A stretch of 64,000 bases of DNA. Source: Streptomyces sp. BA2. GTDB taxonomy: Bacteria; Actinomycetota; Actinomycetes; Streptomycetales; Streptomycetaceae. The position numbers and the translations under genes were made by a program. Location: the NCBI RefSeq assembly GCF_009769735.1, contig NZ_WSRO01000002.1:5530001-5594000 (forward strand), written 5' to 3'. Of this stretch, positions 7,672-20,848 are shown one piece after another (within the stretch, counting starts at the first letter, position 1; the number at the start of each line of letters is the position of its first letter). A model generated the notes under the pieces. The model did not search any database. It saw nothing but the letters and a program-made list of their open reading frames with translations, and was not told the DNA's origin.

Positions 7672-10600
7672 TTGGCCGCCTCGCGCACTGCCTCGACCGC
7701 GAATACGAACAACGGCGCCAGCACCGCCCCGCTGCGCATCTCCTTTGCAAAGATCAAGGAGCCCCTCGAGGTTCCGAACCTTCTTGCGCTGCAGACCGAG
7801 AGCTTTGACTGGCTGCTCGGGAATGAAGCGTGGAAGGCTCGTGTCGAGGCGGCTCTGGACAGCGGACAGGACGTCCCCACCAAGTCAGGTCTGGAGGAGA
7901 TCTTCGAGGAGATCTCCCCGATCGAGGACTTCTCTGGGTCGATGTCCTTGACGTTCCGCGACCACCGTTTTGAGCCTCCGAAGAACTCCATCGACGAGTG
8001 CAAGGAGCGCGACTTCACGTTCGCCGCCCCGCTCTTCGTCACTGCCGAGTTCACCAACAACGAGACCGGCGAGATCAAGTCCCAGACGGTCTTCATGGGC
8101 GATTTCCCGCTCATGACGAACAAGGGCACCTTCGTCATCAACGGCACCGAGCGTGTCGTCGTGTCGCAGCTGGTCCGTTCGCCGGGTGTCTACTTCGATT
8201 CCTCGATCGACAAGACGTCCGACAAGGACATCTTCTCCGCCAAGATCATCCCGTCCCGGGGTGCCTGGCTGGAGATGGAAATTGACAAGCGCGACATGGT
8301 CGGTGTCCGCATCGACCGCAAGCGCAAGCAGTCGGTCACCGTTCTGCTCAAGGCTCTCGGTTGGACGACCGAGCAGATCCTCGAGGAGTTCGGCGAGTAC
8401 GAGTCCATGCGCGCCACCCTGGAGAAGGACCACACCCAGGGCCAGGACGACGCGCTGCTCGACATCTACCGCAAGCTCCGTCCGGGCGAGCCGCCGACGC
8501 GTGAGGCCGCTCAGACTCTGCTTGAGAACCTCTACTTCAACCCCAAGCGCTACGACCTCGCGAAGGTCGGCCGCTACAAGGTCAACAAGAAGCTGGGTGC
8601 GGACGCTCCGCTCGACGCGGGCATCCTCACGGTCGAGGACATCATCGCCTCGATCAAGTACCTGGTGAAGCTGCACGCCGGTGAGGTCGAGACCGTTGGT
8701 GACAGCGGTACGTCGATCGTCGTCGAGACCGACGACATCGACCACTTCGGCAACCGTCGTCTGCGCAACGTCGGCGAGCTCATCCAGAACCAGGTCCGCA
8801 CGGGTCTGGCTCGTATGGAGCGCGTCGTCCGCGAGCGCATGACGACGCAGGACGTCGAGGCGATCACGCCGCAGACCCTGATCAACATTCGCCCGGTCGT
8901 GGCGTCGATCAAGGAATTCTTCGGCACCTCGCAGCTGTCGCAGTTCATGGACCAGAACAACCCGCTGTCGGGTCTCACCCACAAGCGCCGTCTGTCGGCG
9001 CTTGGCCCGGGTGGTCTCTCCCGTGAGCGGGCCGGCTTCGAGGTCCGTGACGTGCACCCGTCTCACTACGGCCGCATGTGCCCGATTGAGACCCCTGAAG
9101 GCCCGAACATCGGTCTGATCGGTTCGCTCGCCTCGTACGGCCGCGTCAACGCGTTCGGCTTCGTCGAGACGCCGTACCGCAAGGTCGTCGAGGGCGTCGT
9201 CACCGACGACGTCGACTACCTCACGGCCGACGAAGAAGACCGCTTCGTGATCGCCCAGGCCAACGCCGTGCTCGGTGAGGACATGCGCTTCACCGAGTCG
9301 CGCGTCCTCGTCCGCCGTCGTGGCGGCGAGATCGACTACATCCCCGGCGACGACGTCGACTACATGGACGTCTCGCCGCGCCAGATGGTGTCGGTCGCGA
9401 CCGCGATGATCCCGTTCCTCGAGCACGACGACGCCAACCGTGCCCTCATGGGCGCGAACATGATGCGTCAGGCCGTGCCGCTGATCACCGCCGAGGCTCC
9501 CCTCGTCGGCACCGGCATGGAGTACCGCTGTGCGGTCGACGCCGGTGACGTGATCAAGGCCGAGAAGGCGGGTGTGGTCCAGGAGGTCTCCGCGGACTAC
9601 GTCACCGTCACGAACGACGACGGCACGTACACCACGTACCGCATCGCCAAGTTCTCCCGGTCGAACCAGGGCACCTCCGTCAACCAGAAGGTTGTCGTCG
9701 ACGAGGGCGCCCGCGTGATCGAGGGCCAGGTCCTGGCCGACGGTCCCGCGACCGAAGAGGGCGAAATGGCCCTCGGCAAGAACCTGCTCGTCGCGTTCAT
9801 GCCCTGGGAAGGTCACAACTACGAGGACGCGATCATCCTGTCGCAGCGCCTCGTGCAGGACGACGTCCTCTCCTCGATCCACATCGAGGAGCACGAGGTC
9901 GACGCCCGTGACACCAAGCTGGGCCCGGAGGAGATCACCCGGGACATCCCGAACGTCTCCGAAGAGGTCCTCGCCGACCTCGACGAGCGCGGCATCATCC
10001 GTATCGGTGCCGAGGTCGTCGCCGGCGACATCCTCGTCGGCAAGGTCACGCCCAAGGGTGAGACCGAGCTGACCCCCGAGGAGCGCCTGCTCCGCGCGAT
10101 CTTCGGTGAGAAGGCGCGCGAGGTGCGCGACACCTCGCTGAAGGTGCCGCACGGTGAGATCGGCAAGGTCATCGGCGTACGCGTCTTCGACCGTGAAGAG
10201 GGCGACGAGCTGCCGCCGGGCGTGAACCAGCTGGTTCGTGTCTACGTGGCGCAGAAGCGCAAGATCACGGACGGCGACAAGCTGGCAGGACGGCACGGAA
10301 ACAAGGGCGTCATCTCCAAGATCCTTCCGATCGAGGACATGCCCTTCCTTGAGGACGGCACGCCCGTCGACATCATCCTCAACCCGCTGGGTGTCCCGTC
10401 CCGAATGAACCCGGGTCAGGTCCTGGAGATCCACCTCGGCTGGCTCGCCAGCCAGGGCTGGGACGTCTCCGGTCTCAGCGAGGACTGGGCGCAGAGCCTG
10501 CAGCGCATCGGCGCCGACCAGGTCGGCCCGCGGACGAACGTCGCGACTCCGGTCTTCGACGGCGCCCGCGAGGACGAGCTGTCCGGCCTCCTCGAGCACA

Positions 10601-11157
10601 CCATCCCGAACCGCGACGGCGACCGCATGGTCCTCCCGTCCGGCAAGGCGCGGCTGTTCGACGGGCGCTCCGGCGAGCCGTTCCCGGACCCGATCTCGAT
10701 CGGGTACATGTACATCCTCAAGCTGCACCACCTGGTCGACGACAAGCTCCACGCTCGCTCGACCGGTCCGTACTCCATGATCACCCAGCAGCCGCTGGGT
10801 GGTAAGGCTCAGTTCGGTGGTCAGCGCTTCGGTGAGATGGAGGTGTGGGCGCTGGAGGCTTATGGCGCCGCGTACGCACTCCAGGAGCTCCTGACGATCA
10901 AGTCCGACGACGTGACCGGCCGCGTGAAGGTCTACGAGGCCATCGTCAAGGGCGAGAACATCCCCGAGCCCGGCATTCCCGAGTCCTTCAAGGTGCTCAT
11001 CAAGGAAATGCAGTCGCTCTGCCTCAACGTGGAGGTGCTGTCCTCGGACGGCATGTCCATCGAGATGCGCGACACCGACGAGGACGTCTTCCGCGCGGCG
11101 GAGGAGCTCGGTATCGACCTGTCCCGGCGCGAGCCGAGCAGCGTCGAAGAGGTCTGA
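7672..11157 (+). CDS. rpoB: DNA-directed RNA polymerase subunit beta
   Basis: 1161 residues from a TTG start at 7672. That start is chosen because GGAAGGA lies 7 nt upstream and the protein then begins [15 protein letters not shown] as in relatives; an in-frame ATG at 7600 would add 24 unrelated residues. The rifampicin pocket [17 protein letters not shown]...[12 protein letters not shown] is wild type at D427, H437, R440 and S442, predicting sensitivity. [13 protein letters not shown] and the C-terminal [23 protein letters not shown] are intact. The catalytic core assembles with RpoC, RpoA and RpoZ. rpoC follows after 97 nt. Confidence 0.99.
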   Translation: MAASRTASTANTNNGASTAPLRISFAKIKEPLEVPNLLALQTESFDWLLGNEAWKARVEAALDSGQDVPTKSGLEEIFEEISPIEDFSGSMSLTFRDHRFEPPKNSIDECKERDFTFAAPLFVTAEFTNNETGEIKSQTVFMGDFPLMTNKGTFVINGTERVVVSQLVRSPGVYFDSSIDKTSDKDIFSAKIIPSRGAWLEMEIDKRDMVGVRIDRKRKQSVTVLLKALGWTTEQILEEFGEYESMRATLEKDHTQGQDDALLDIYRKLRPGEPPTREAAQTLLENLYFNPKRYDLAKVGRYKVNKKLGADAPLDAGILTVEDIIASIKYLVKLHAGEVETVGDSGTSIVVETDDIDHFGNRRLRNVGELIQNQVRTGLARMERVVRERMTTQDVEAITPQTLINIRPVVASIKEFFGTSQLSQFMDQNNPLSGLTHKRRLSALGPGGLSRERAGFEVRDVHPSHYGRMCPIETPEGPNIGLIGSLASYGRVNAFGFVETPYRKVVEGVVTDDVDYLTADEEDRFVIAQANAVLGEDMRFTESRVLVRRRGGEIDYIPGDDVDYMDVSPRQMVSVATAMIPFLEHDDANRALMGANMMRQAVPLITAEAPLVGTGMEYRCAVDAGDVIKAEKAGVVQEVSADYVTVTNDDGTYTTYRIAKFSRSNQGTSVNQKVVVDEGARVIEGQVLADGPATEEGEMALGKNLLVAFMPWEGHNYEDAIILSQRLVQDDVLSSIHIEEHEVDARDTKLGPEEITRDIPNVSEEVLADLDERGIIRIGAEVVAGDILVGKVTPKGETELTPEERLLRAIFGEKAREVRDTSLKVPHGEIGKVIGVRVFDREEGDELPPGVNQLVRVYVAQKRKITDGDKLAGRHGNKGVISKILPIEDMPFLEDGTPVDIILNPLGVPSRMNPGQVLEIHLGWLASQGWDVSGLSEDWAQSLQRIGADQVGPRTNVATPVFDGAREDELSGLLEHTIPNRDGDRMVLPSGKARLFDGRSGEPFPDPISIGYMYILKLHHLVDDKLHARSTGPYSMITQQPLGGKAQFGGQRFGEMEVWALEAYGAAYALQELLTIKSDDVTGRVKVYEAIVKGENIPEPGIPESFKVLIKEMQSLCLNVEVLSSDGMSIEMRDTDEDVFRAAEELGIDLSRREPSSVEEV

Positions 11158-11254
11158 CGGGTCTGGCCGGGACCTCCTCGTGAGGTCCCGGCCCTGCCCC
11201 GGACCCGTACAGACCATGATTGAGACACGACCCCGAAAGAGGGATTGACGACAA

Positions 11255-15154
<3,900 letters not shown>

Positions 15155-15184
15155 GCGTGGCTTGCTAGTCGCTTGAGTTGAACT

Positions 15185-15233
15185 GAAGGGCGCTCACTCC
15201 GTTTCTTACGGGGTGGGCGCCCTTCGGCGTTTT
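15185..15233 (+). terminator. Terminator after rpoC
   Basis: A 17-bp stem (15185-15201 with 15209-15225, containing two G-T pairs), 7-nt loop and trailing GGCGTTTT. It separates rpoBC from the convergent accessory block. Confidence 0.9.
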
Positions 15234-15243
15234 CGGGCGTGGC

Positions 15244-16857
15244 TCAGAGGTGCGTCCGCAGATAGGGCTCAAGGGCCAGCAGCCGGGTGTGCGTCTCGGG
15301 GTGGCTGGAGAGCAGCTGGGCCAGCTTGCCCGGCTTCTTGACCCTGCGTCCGGCGGCGACGGCCCGCGCGCGTTCGGCGTCGTCCTGCGCCTGCATCTCG
15401 TGCAGGACCTCCGCCAGCATGGGGGCGAAGCCCAGGGCGGCGGCCTGCTGGTCGGCGCGGAGTTCGCCGCGGCGGCCGAAGTGGGCGAGTAGGTACGGGG
15501 TGAAGACCAGTGGGATCACGACGAACCACAGGGCAGCCGTCACGGCCATCAGGAGGGCGCCCAGGCACAACAAGACGACGCCGGTCGCGGCGAGCGAGAT
15601 GTGCCGCGCCACGAAGAACGCGAGCCAAGTGATGCGCCGGGCCACGGCCCAGACGACGCGTCCGGGCGTCGAGTACCAGTAGCCGAGCAGTCCCGCCCAG
15701 GCGTGCCCGCCCGTGTGGTGGCCCAGCTCATGGGCCAGTACGGCGGCCAGCCGGCTGCTGGGCAGCCGGTTCAGGGAGAACGTCGTGACGCCGACGACGT
15801 GGCCGGCGGCCGCCATGGCGTTCAGGTCGTCGCTGTGCTCCACCATCAGCTCGTACGTCTGCGGTTCGATGCCCGCACGTGCGGTGACCTCACGCCAGAC
15901 GGGTTCGAGCCGCATCCGTTCCTCGGCCAGCGGCTGCCGCAGGCCGAGGACGTGCCGGGCGAAGGCCAGCTCGGTCGGCCGGTGGAAGACGAGGGCGCCG
16001 GATGCGAGCCAGGCCAGGACGACGAGCCATCCGGCGTTGCCGAACAGGCTGACGGAGAGACCGCCGACGATGAGGAAGCTGACGAGAAACCCCGGCACCT
16101 GCACGAGGAGGCGTCCCACGGCGGTGGCATCGGCCCCCCGCTGATGGGCAGCCACGTGCAGCCGCGAGCCTTGGTGCCTGTAGTCGAGATCATCGGCGCC
16201 CTGGGGGACCATCGGCGGTCGCGACGGGGGAGGCCCTGCCGGGTGAACCGCACTCCCTTGCGGGAGGGGCGACCCGGGGCGGGGGTGCGGTGGGCCTTGG
16301 GGTGGAGGGGTGATGGTGCCTGGGTGGGTCGGGTGCGGGCCCTGGTGCGGGTATGGGGGGTCTGGGGGCGGGGCTGGATATGGGGCTGGGGCTGAGCCCG
16401 GGGCCGGGTAGGTGAGCTCGGGGGATGTGGGGTACGCGGGCTCGGGGTAAGCGGGTGCGGGGTTAGTGGGCTGGGGGTAGGTGGGTGCCGGGTGCGTGGC
16501 CTGCGGGTAGGTCGGTGCCGGGTGCGTGGCCTGCGGGTAGGTCGGTGCCGGGTGTGCAGGCTGGGGGTACGTGGCCTGCGGGTAGGTCGGTGCCGGGTGT
16601 GCAGGCTGGGGGTACGTGGGTGCCGGGCCCCCGGGGTCCGCATGAGTGGTACTCGGGGGCGAGGGCTCCGGGCGGGTGGTCTTCGGGTCCACGGGACCCT
16701 CGTACGCAGGCTCAGGGTCCACGGGCCCCGAGTGCGTAGGCTCCGGGTGGGCTGTCACCGGATATGTAGGCTCCTGGTGCGCCGTCCCCGGATACGTAGG
16801 CTCCGGGCCCGTCGGTGGTTCTGGTTGGGGAGGGTTTGTTGGGTGGGGCGGGGCCAT
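15244..16857 (-). CDS. M48-family membrane zinc metalloprotease with Pro-rich repeat N-terminus
   Basis: 537 residues from an ATG preceded by GAAGGAG. About residues 1-205 are a low-complexity Pro/Thr/Tyr/His region built of ten-residue repeats of the HPAPTYPQAT type. Then come two hydrophobic helices (about 250-290), the catalytic HELGHH (H376, E377, H380) and further membrane helices (about 400-460). GELRAD follows with E465 as third zinc ligand. This order is that of HtpX/Ste24-like M48 proteases, which cut membrane or misfolded proteins. It is the last gene of the five-gene minus-strand run, 28 nt after the PycTM-like gene. The Pro-rich part could be a flexible tether; its role is unknown. 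Confidence 0.8.
   Translation of the reverse strand: MAPPHPTNPPQPEPPTGPEPTYPGTAHQEPTYPVTAHPEPTHSGPVDPEPAYEGPVDPKTTRPEPSPPSTTHADPGGPAPTYPQPAHPAPTYPQATYPQPAHPAPTYPQATHPAPTYPQATHPAPTYPQPTNPAPAYPEPAYPTSPELTYPAPGSAPAPYPAPPPDPPYPHQGPHPTHPGTITPPPQGPPHPRPGSPLPQGSAVHPAGPPPSRPPMVPQGADDLDYRHQGSRLHVAAHQRGADATAVGRLLVQVPGFLVSFLIVGGLSVSLFGNAGWLVVLAWLASGALVFHRPTELAFARHVLGLRQPLAEERMRLEPVWREVTARAGIEPQTYELMVEHSDDLNAMAAAGHVVGVTTFSLNRLPSSRLAAVLAHELGHHTGGHAWAGLLGYWYSTPGRVVWAVARRITWLAFFVARHISLAATGVVLLCLGALLMAVTAALWFVVIPLVFTPYLLAHFGRRGELRADQQAAALGFAPMLAEVLHEMQAQDDAERARAVAAGRRVKKPGKLAQLLSSHPETHTRLLALEPYLRTHL
16440..16625. repeat. Tandem 30-bp-type coding repeats in the M48 protease gene
   Basis: Imperfect direct repeats with GTAGGTCGGTGCCGGGTG cores are spaced 30, 30 and 45 bases apart. 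On the minus strand they encode HPAPTYPQAT/HPAPTYPQPA units. Such arrays vary in copy number by slippage, so repeat count may differ between strains. Confidence 0.85.
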
Positions 16858-16885
16858 GGGCCGGCTCCTTCGCTTTGTGTGGTCG

Positions 16886-17449
16886 TCAGCCGATGAGGAG
16901 AGCCGCGGGCAGCAGCGCGGTGCCGGCGCAGAAGGCGATCAGCCCCACGCGAATCCACTGGTGCTTGCGCACGGCGATGCGGCTCGTCTCGGTGAGCGCC
17001 GCGGTGAGCCCGGACAGGGGATCGCGCTCGGTCTCGGCGAGGGCATGGGTCAACTGCCCCTCGCGTACGGCCTGTTGGATGTCCCCGAAGTAGGACAGAG
17101 GGCGCCCGGCCGTCCACGTCGTACCTCGTAAGCGAGGCAGCACCGCGAGCAGCAGGGCGAGCAGGGCGGACGTAAAAGCCAGGACGCCCGCCCACCAGAC
17201 CGCCGCACCGGCCGCGGACAGCGTGCCCGGCTGCCAGTTCCGTCCCGCCAGCAGCCCGGTGAAGACGCCCGCCGTCATGCCCAGGGCGGCCACCAGGACC
17301 GACGCCTTGCTGTCGGCTCGGGCGATCTCGGACCGCAGGTCGGCGAGGAGGCGCTCGGCGGTCTTCTCGCCCGGCGGCCGGGGTGGGAAGGCCGGTGCTG
17401 TGTCCGGCGGCGAGACCGGCGCTGACGGGGGCGCGTCCGGCGTGCTCAT
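16886..17449 (-). CDS. PycTM-like (DUF5706-type) three-helix membrane protein, possible Pycsar effector
   Basis: 187 residues, ATG at 17449. After a Pro-rich N-terminus, a helix with EKTAERLLADLRSEIARAD leads into DSKASVLVAALGMTAGVF (TM1, about residues 47-68). TM2 (about 82-106) and a C-terminal TM3 (about 163-186) follow. The ARADSKASVLVAALG signature and helix order resemble the Pycsar effector family PycTM, which disrupts the membrane on cCMP/cUMP binding; I recognise this by pattern only. The start codon overlaps the stop of the SPFH-like gene (ATGA), so the two are probably translationally coupled. A nucleotide cyclase lies in the same run, as Pycsar requires. Confidence 0.65.
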   Translation of the reverse strand: MSTPDAPPSAPVSPPDTAPAFPPRPPGEKTAERLLADLRSEIARADSKASVLVAALGMTAGVFTGLLAGRNWQPGTLSAAGAAVWWAGVLAFTSALLALLLAVLPRLRGTTWTAGRPLSYFGDIQQAVREGQLTHALAETERDPLSGLTAALTETSRIAVRKHQWIRVGLIAFCAGTALLPAALLIG

Positions 17450-18624
17450 GCGGGCGTCGGGTCGTGCGGAGGCGTGCGCGGATCCGAGGCTGGTGTGCCG
17501 GCCTCGCCCTCGGCGGGCGGCCCGGCCGGGGGCGGTGCCCAGGCGTACGTGGCTGCGGGCCCGGGCGGCGCACCCTCCGGTGCCTGAGGGGCGTACGGCT
17601 GCTCCGTGTACGCCCCAGGCTGCTGCGGCAGGGCCGCCGGTTCCGCTTCCGCGTCGGTCGGAGGTGCGGTGGGTGCGAGGCCCTGCTGGTGGATGAGTTC
17701 GTTGACCGCGTGCAGGGCGAACTTCGCCGACTCGGCCTTCTGGTAGTCCTCCAGGCCGTCACCGCTGATCAGCTCCAACTGGCTCTGGATGAGGGAGAGC
17801 TGGTCCTTGCGGATGCTGCTCATCACGAGCTGGGTGTCCTCGGGGTGCTCGGCGAGATGCAGCGCCCACATCCCGACCCCGCTGTGCTGGAGGTGATAGC
17901 GGTAGAACTCGATCTTCCGTGCGGTCAGCTCCTGCGCCTGCTGCTGGCGCAGGACCTCCAGCTCGTGCTGCTGACGCGCCTGCTGCAGGTGGTACTGGTG
18001 CTCGGGGGCCAGCATCTCGTGCTCGTAGCGCAGACTGCGCCTTCGCCGCCGGTGTGCGACCGCCTCGTCGTCGAGCCGCAGCCGCAGCATGCAGGTGACG
18101 GCGACCCCGATCCCCGCGGCGAAGACCCCGGCCTCCACGGTCTGCTGCACCGCCTCCTCGGCGGCCGGGCTGTCCTCGATGGAGAACCGGCGGCTGACCG
18201 GTCGCGCGCACTGGTGCAGCTCACGGGTGAGCCGGGCGGGCAGGTTCCGCTCACCGCTGCGCACGTACGCGATCGGATCAGCCACCCGCCAGGTCAGATC
18301 GGCGGTGGCCCCGAAGGAGAACGCGTCGTCGTCGCTGGGCAGTTCCAGCTCCAGCTGAACCGGATGGCTGCCCATGTCGACCTCGTACACGGATACGTAG
18401 CGCCGGGTCGCGGCGTCCGTGCGGGTGGGCCGGTGCGGAGGGATGTAGACGTCGTAGACGCCCGCGGCGGTGGCGAAGACCAGGGCGTGGTCGATCGCGG
18501 TGACGGGTCTGCGGGCCGTGTAGTCGAAGCGGGAGATCGGCCGGACGGTGAGCACTGGGTCGATCAACTGGCTGTGCCGGTCGGCATGTTGCTGCCACTC
18601 CGGCTGACGGCGGAACTCCGCCAT
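17446..18624 (-). CDS. SPFH/Band 7-like coiled-coil protein
   Basis: 392 residues from the ATG at 18624, preceded by GAGGAG; a longer upstream frame is not used because it overlaps the NTPase gene. Residues about 1-190 are beta-rich with features of a prohibitin-homology domain (SFGATADLTWRVADPIAYV, NLPARLTRELHQ, GIGVAVTCMLRLRLDDEAV). A charged coiled coil (about 195-265; HRRRRRSLRYEHEML, QQARQQHELEVLRQQQAQEL) follows. A helical segment and a Pro/Ala-rich disordered tail (about 330-392) close the protein. SPFH proteins form membrane-associated ring scaffolds. The fold call is inference. It lies 31 nt after the NTPase and overlaps the next gene by 4 nt. Confidence 0.55.
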   Translation of the reverse strand: MAEFRRQPEWQQHADRHSQLIDPVLTVRPISRFDYTARRPVTAIDHALVFATAAGVYDVYIPPHRPTRTDAATRRYVSVYEVDMGSHPVQLELELPSDDDAFSFGATADLTWRVADPIAYVRSGERNLPARLTRELHQCARPVSRRFSIEDSPAAEEAVQQTVEAGVFAAGIGVAVTCMLRLRLDDEAVAHRRRRRSLRYEHEMLAPEHQYHLQQARQQHELEVLRQQQAQELTARKIEFYRYHLQHSGVGMWALHLAEHPEDTQLVMSSIRKDQLSLIQSQLELISGDGLEDYQKAESAKFALHAVNELIHQQGLAPTAPPTDAEAEPAALPQQPGAYTEQPYAPQAPEGAPPGPAATYAWAPPPAGPPAEGEAGTPASDPRTPPHDPTPA

Positions 18625-18655
18625 GGGCTCAACTCCTCGGTGGATCGGGCAGGGG

Positions 18656-20848
18656 TCAGTGAGCGACGGCCGTGGCGCCCGCCGGGTGCACCGCGGCAAG
18701 GAGCCGGTCGGCGACCTCGGGGCGGGGCCCGCCGTCCTCGGCGCGCAGGGTCTGCAGCAGGTGCGCCAGGCGGTCCCGGTCGGCCGCCGTTCTGACCAGG
18801 GAGGGCAGCAGCAGGGCAAGCGCCCGCTCGGCGTCGGGGCGCCGCACGGCGACGTACACCCAGGTCCGCAGCGCGGCCAGGGCCTCGCGCGTGTGGGCAC
18901 GCTCGCCCAGGGCCGTGTGCCATAGCGTCGCGAGGTCGCGGGCCCACTCCGGACTGTGCATCCCGGAGTCCGCGTACCACTCGACGAGGCTCCCCTCCTC
19001 GCGGTTGTCGCAGGCGCGGACGAAGGCGCCGAGGGCGAGCGCCCGGACGGCGGGGGTGTCCAGGTGGAGCAGCCGCACCAGCTCCGCGAGCATCTCTCCG
19101 CGGTTCCCCGCGGACAGGAGCAGCGCCGTCGACTCGATCAGGTTGTGGCGCTCGGCGTCGCTGCTGTCGTCGGCGCGCGCCCGCGAGGACAGCGCGTCGA
19201 GGGCGGGCCCGGCCAGGTCGGGCCGGAGCGGCGCGAGCAGCGCGAAGGCCCGGATCGCCGTCCAGCGGCGCGCCCAGTGGCGGTCGGTGCACCACTGCGA
19301 GAGCAACTGCGGGATCACCGGGGCGCCGGAGAGCTGCGCCAGGGTGAGCGTGTTGGCCGCCGTCACCCGCGGCCCGAAGGAGCCGGAGGCCGACCAGCCG
19401 TCGACCAGCAGAGCCACGGTCGAGGGCAGATCGGCGGCTGCGAGCAGCGCGGTCGCTGCGGCGGCACGGGTGCGCACCAGCGGTCGGCCGTCGCGGGCCA
19501 GCTGCTTGAGCCAGGGGACCAGGGCGGGACGCGTCGAGGGATGGCCCGTCCACACCTCGGTGAGCAGCGCGCCCGGCATGCGGGCCTCACTGAACTGAGC
19601 CAGGTACTGAGGTACGGGCCCCCAGTCCGTCGCCTCGCTGCGCAGCTCGCCGACAGCTCGCGCGAGGTCGAGGCGGTCGCCCGGCGCGGGACCGAACACC
19701 GGGATCTCCGGCGGCTGTTCGGGATGCTGGAGCCGCTGGAAGTGGACGAAGAGCGTGTCGGCGAACTCGGCGGCCAGCACATACGGCGCCTGGTCGAAGA
19801 CCGCGAGCGAAATGAGGAACGCCTTGTCGCGCAGGCCGAGCGCGGGATCGCTCAGCCAGTCCCTGCACTGCTTCTCGACCGAGGCGAGGCTGAACCCCCG
19901 CAGCCGGTCGAGCGCCTGCTCAGTGCCGTCGTACGCGGTGAGACCGGTGGCGAGGTCGACGGCCTCGGCGGGCCTGCGGTGGCCGTGCCCGAGGAAGTCC
20001 CGCACCGGTTCGAGGTCGAGGAGCCGGTCGACGTCGGCCGGTTCCGGGAGGCGCGCGGACAGGTGTGCGCGCAGCACGTCGGCGGCGTCCGGGGCCTCCC
20101 AGCCGACCGGGGTGACGCCCAGCAGATGGGGGGAGTTCTCGACGGTGATCACGAGGTGCCCGCCGGTCTGCCTGAGCTGGTCGCGCGCCGCGTAGAGATG
20201 GGTGTCGCGCAGCGGCTTGTTCCTGCTCAGCGGCATGTCGCACAGCACGTGGCCGCCGCCGTTGGCGAGCTGACCTGCCAGCTCGGTGGGGCTGGTCTCG
20301 GGCTGCAGGGCACGCACGGCAGGGGCACCGACGCGGCGCAGGAGCATCAGGGCCGCCGCGCTGCGCCCGGTGGCGTGGGCACCGCGGAGCACAAGGACCT
20401 GCTCCTCACGCAGGCGTCGCAGGGCGAGCGCGAAGGCGGGGCCCTCGACGAACACCTCGGCGAGGGTGTCAAGGCGCGCGCTCGGGATCTCTCCGGAGGC
20501 GTACGCGGACGAGGTCGCGGCGCCGTGATGGTGGATCTCCGTCTTGGCACCCATCACGACGTCGCGGCCGACGTGCCCGCCGGACACGCCGTGCTGGGCC
20601 CCGCCGACCAAGGACCCACCGAAGGATGCCGCCGAGCCGAGCATGAACTCCGGGGCGTGCGCGAACAGTTCGCGCTGCGCCGCGCGTGCCTCCTGGGCCT
20701 GCTCCTCCGGCTCCATGGGTTCGGCGGTGTGCGGATCGGGCGCCTCGGTCCTGATCGGCGGGCTCTGGCCCTGGTTCCGCGCCGGTCCGCCCGGGCGCGC
20801 GTGGCCGGCCTGCGGCTGTGGTGGCGTTGCACGCGGGGGGAGGTTCAC
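18656..20848 (-). CDS. STAND/AAA-like NTPase with HEAT-like repeats and N-terminal signalling motif
   Basis: 730 residues from a GTG whose GTGA overlaps the stop of the cyclase gene. Residues 1-70 are disordered. Residues 75-100 are a Gly-rich motif (SFGGSLVGG.QH.VSGG) nearly identical to the cyclase tail. A Walker A-like loop GAHATGRS (156-163) has Arg in place of the usual Lys. HVLCDMPLSRNK and LVITVENSP could be Walker B and sensor elements. From about residue 330 to the end the protein is all-helical with Ala/Leu-rich repeats like HEAT or TPR arrays. This is the plan of NLR-like STAND sensors. Nucleotide hydrolysis is doubtful given the altered Walker Lys. No family name can be given with certainty. 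Confidence 0.55.
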   Translation of the reverse strand: MNLPPRATPPQPQAGHARPGGPARNQGQSPPIRTEAPDPHTAEPMEPEEQAQEARAAQRELFAHAPEFMLGSAASFGGSLVGGAQHGVSGGHVGRDVVMGAKTEIHHHGAATSSAYASGEIPSARLDTLAEVFVEGPAFALALRRLREEQVLVLRGAHATGRSAAALMLLRRVGAPAVRALQPETSPTELAGQLANGGGHVLCDMPLSRNKPLRDTHLYAARDQLRQTGGHLVITVENSPHLLGVTPVGWEAPDAADVLRAHLSARLPEPADVDRLLDLEPVRDFLGHGHRRPAEAVDLATGLTAYDGTEQALDRLRGFSLASVEKQCRDWLSDPALGLRDKAFLISLAVFDQAPYVLAAEFADTLFVHFQRLQHPEQPPEIPVFGPAPGDRLDLARAVGELRSEATDWGPVPQYLAQFSEARMPGALLTEVWTGHPSTRPALVPWLKQLARDGRPLVRTRAAAATALLAAADLPSTVALLVDGWSASGSFGPRVTAANTLTLAQLSGAPVIPQLLSQWCTDRHWARRWTAIRAFALLAPLRPDLAGPALDALSSRARADDSSDAERHNLIESTALLLSAGNRGEMLAELVRLLHLDTPAVRALALGAFVRACDNREEGSLVEWYADSGMHSPEWARDLATLWHTALGERAHTREALAALRTWVYVAVRRPDAERALALLLPSLVRTAADRDRLAHLLQTLRAEDGGPRPEVADRLLAAVHPAGATAVAH

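Noticed and set aside
16440..16625. CRISPR array
   Set aside because: The repeats are in frame, lack unique spacers of constant length and encode a Pro-rich protein segment.
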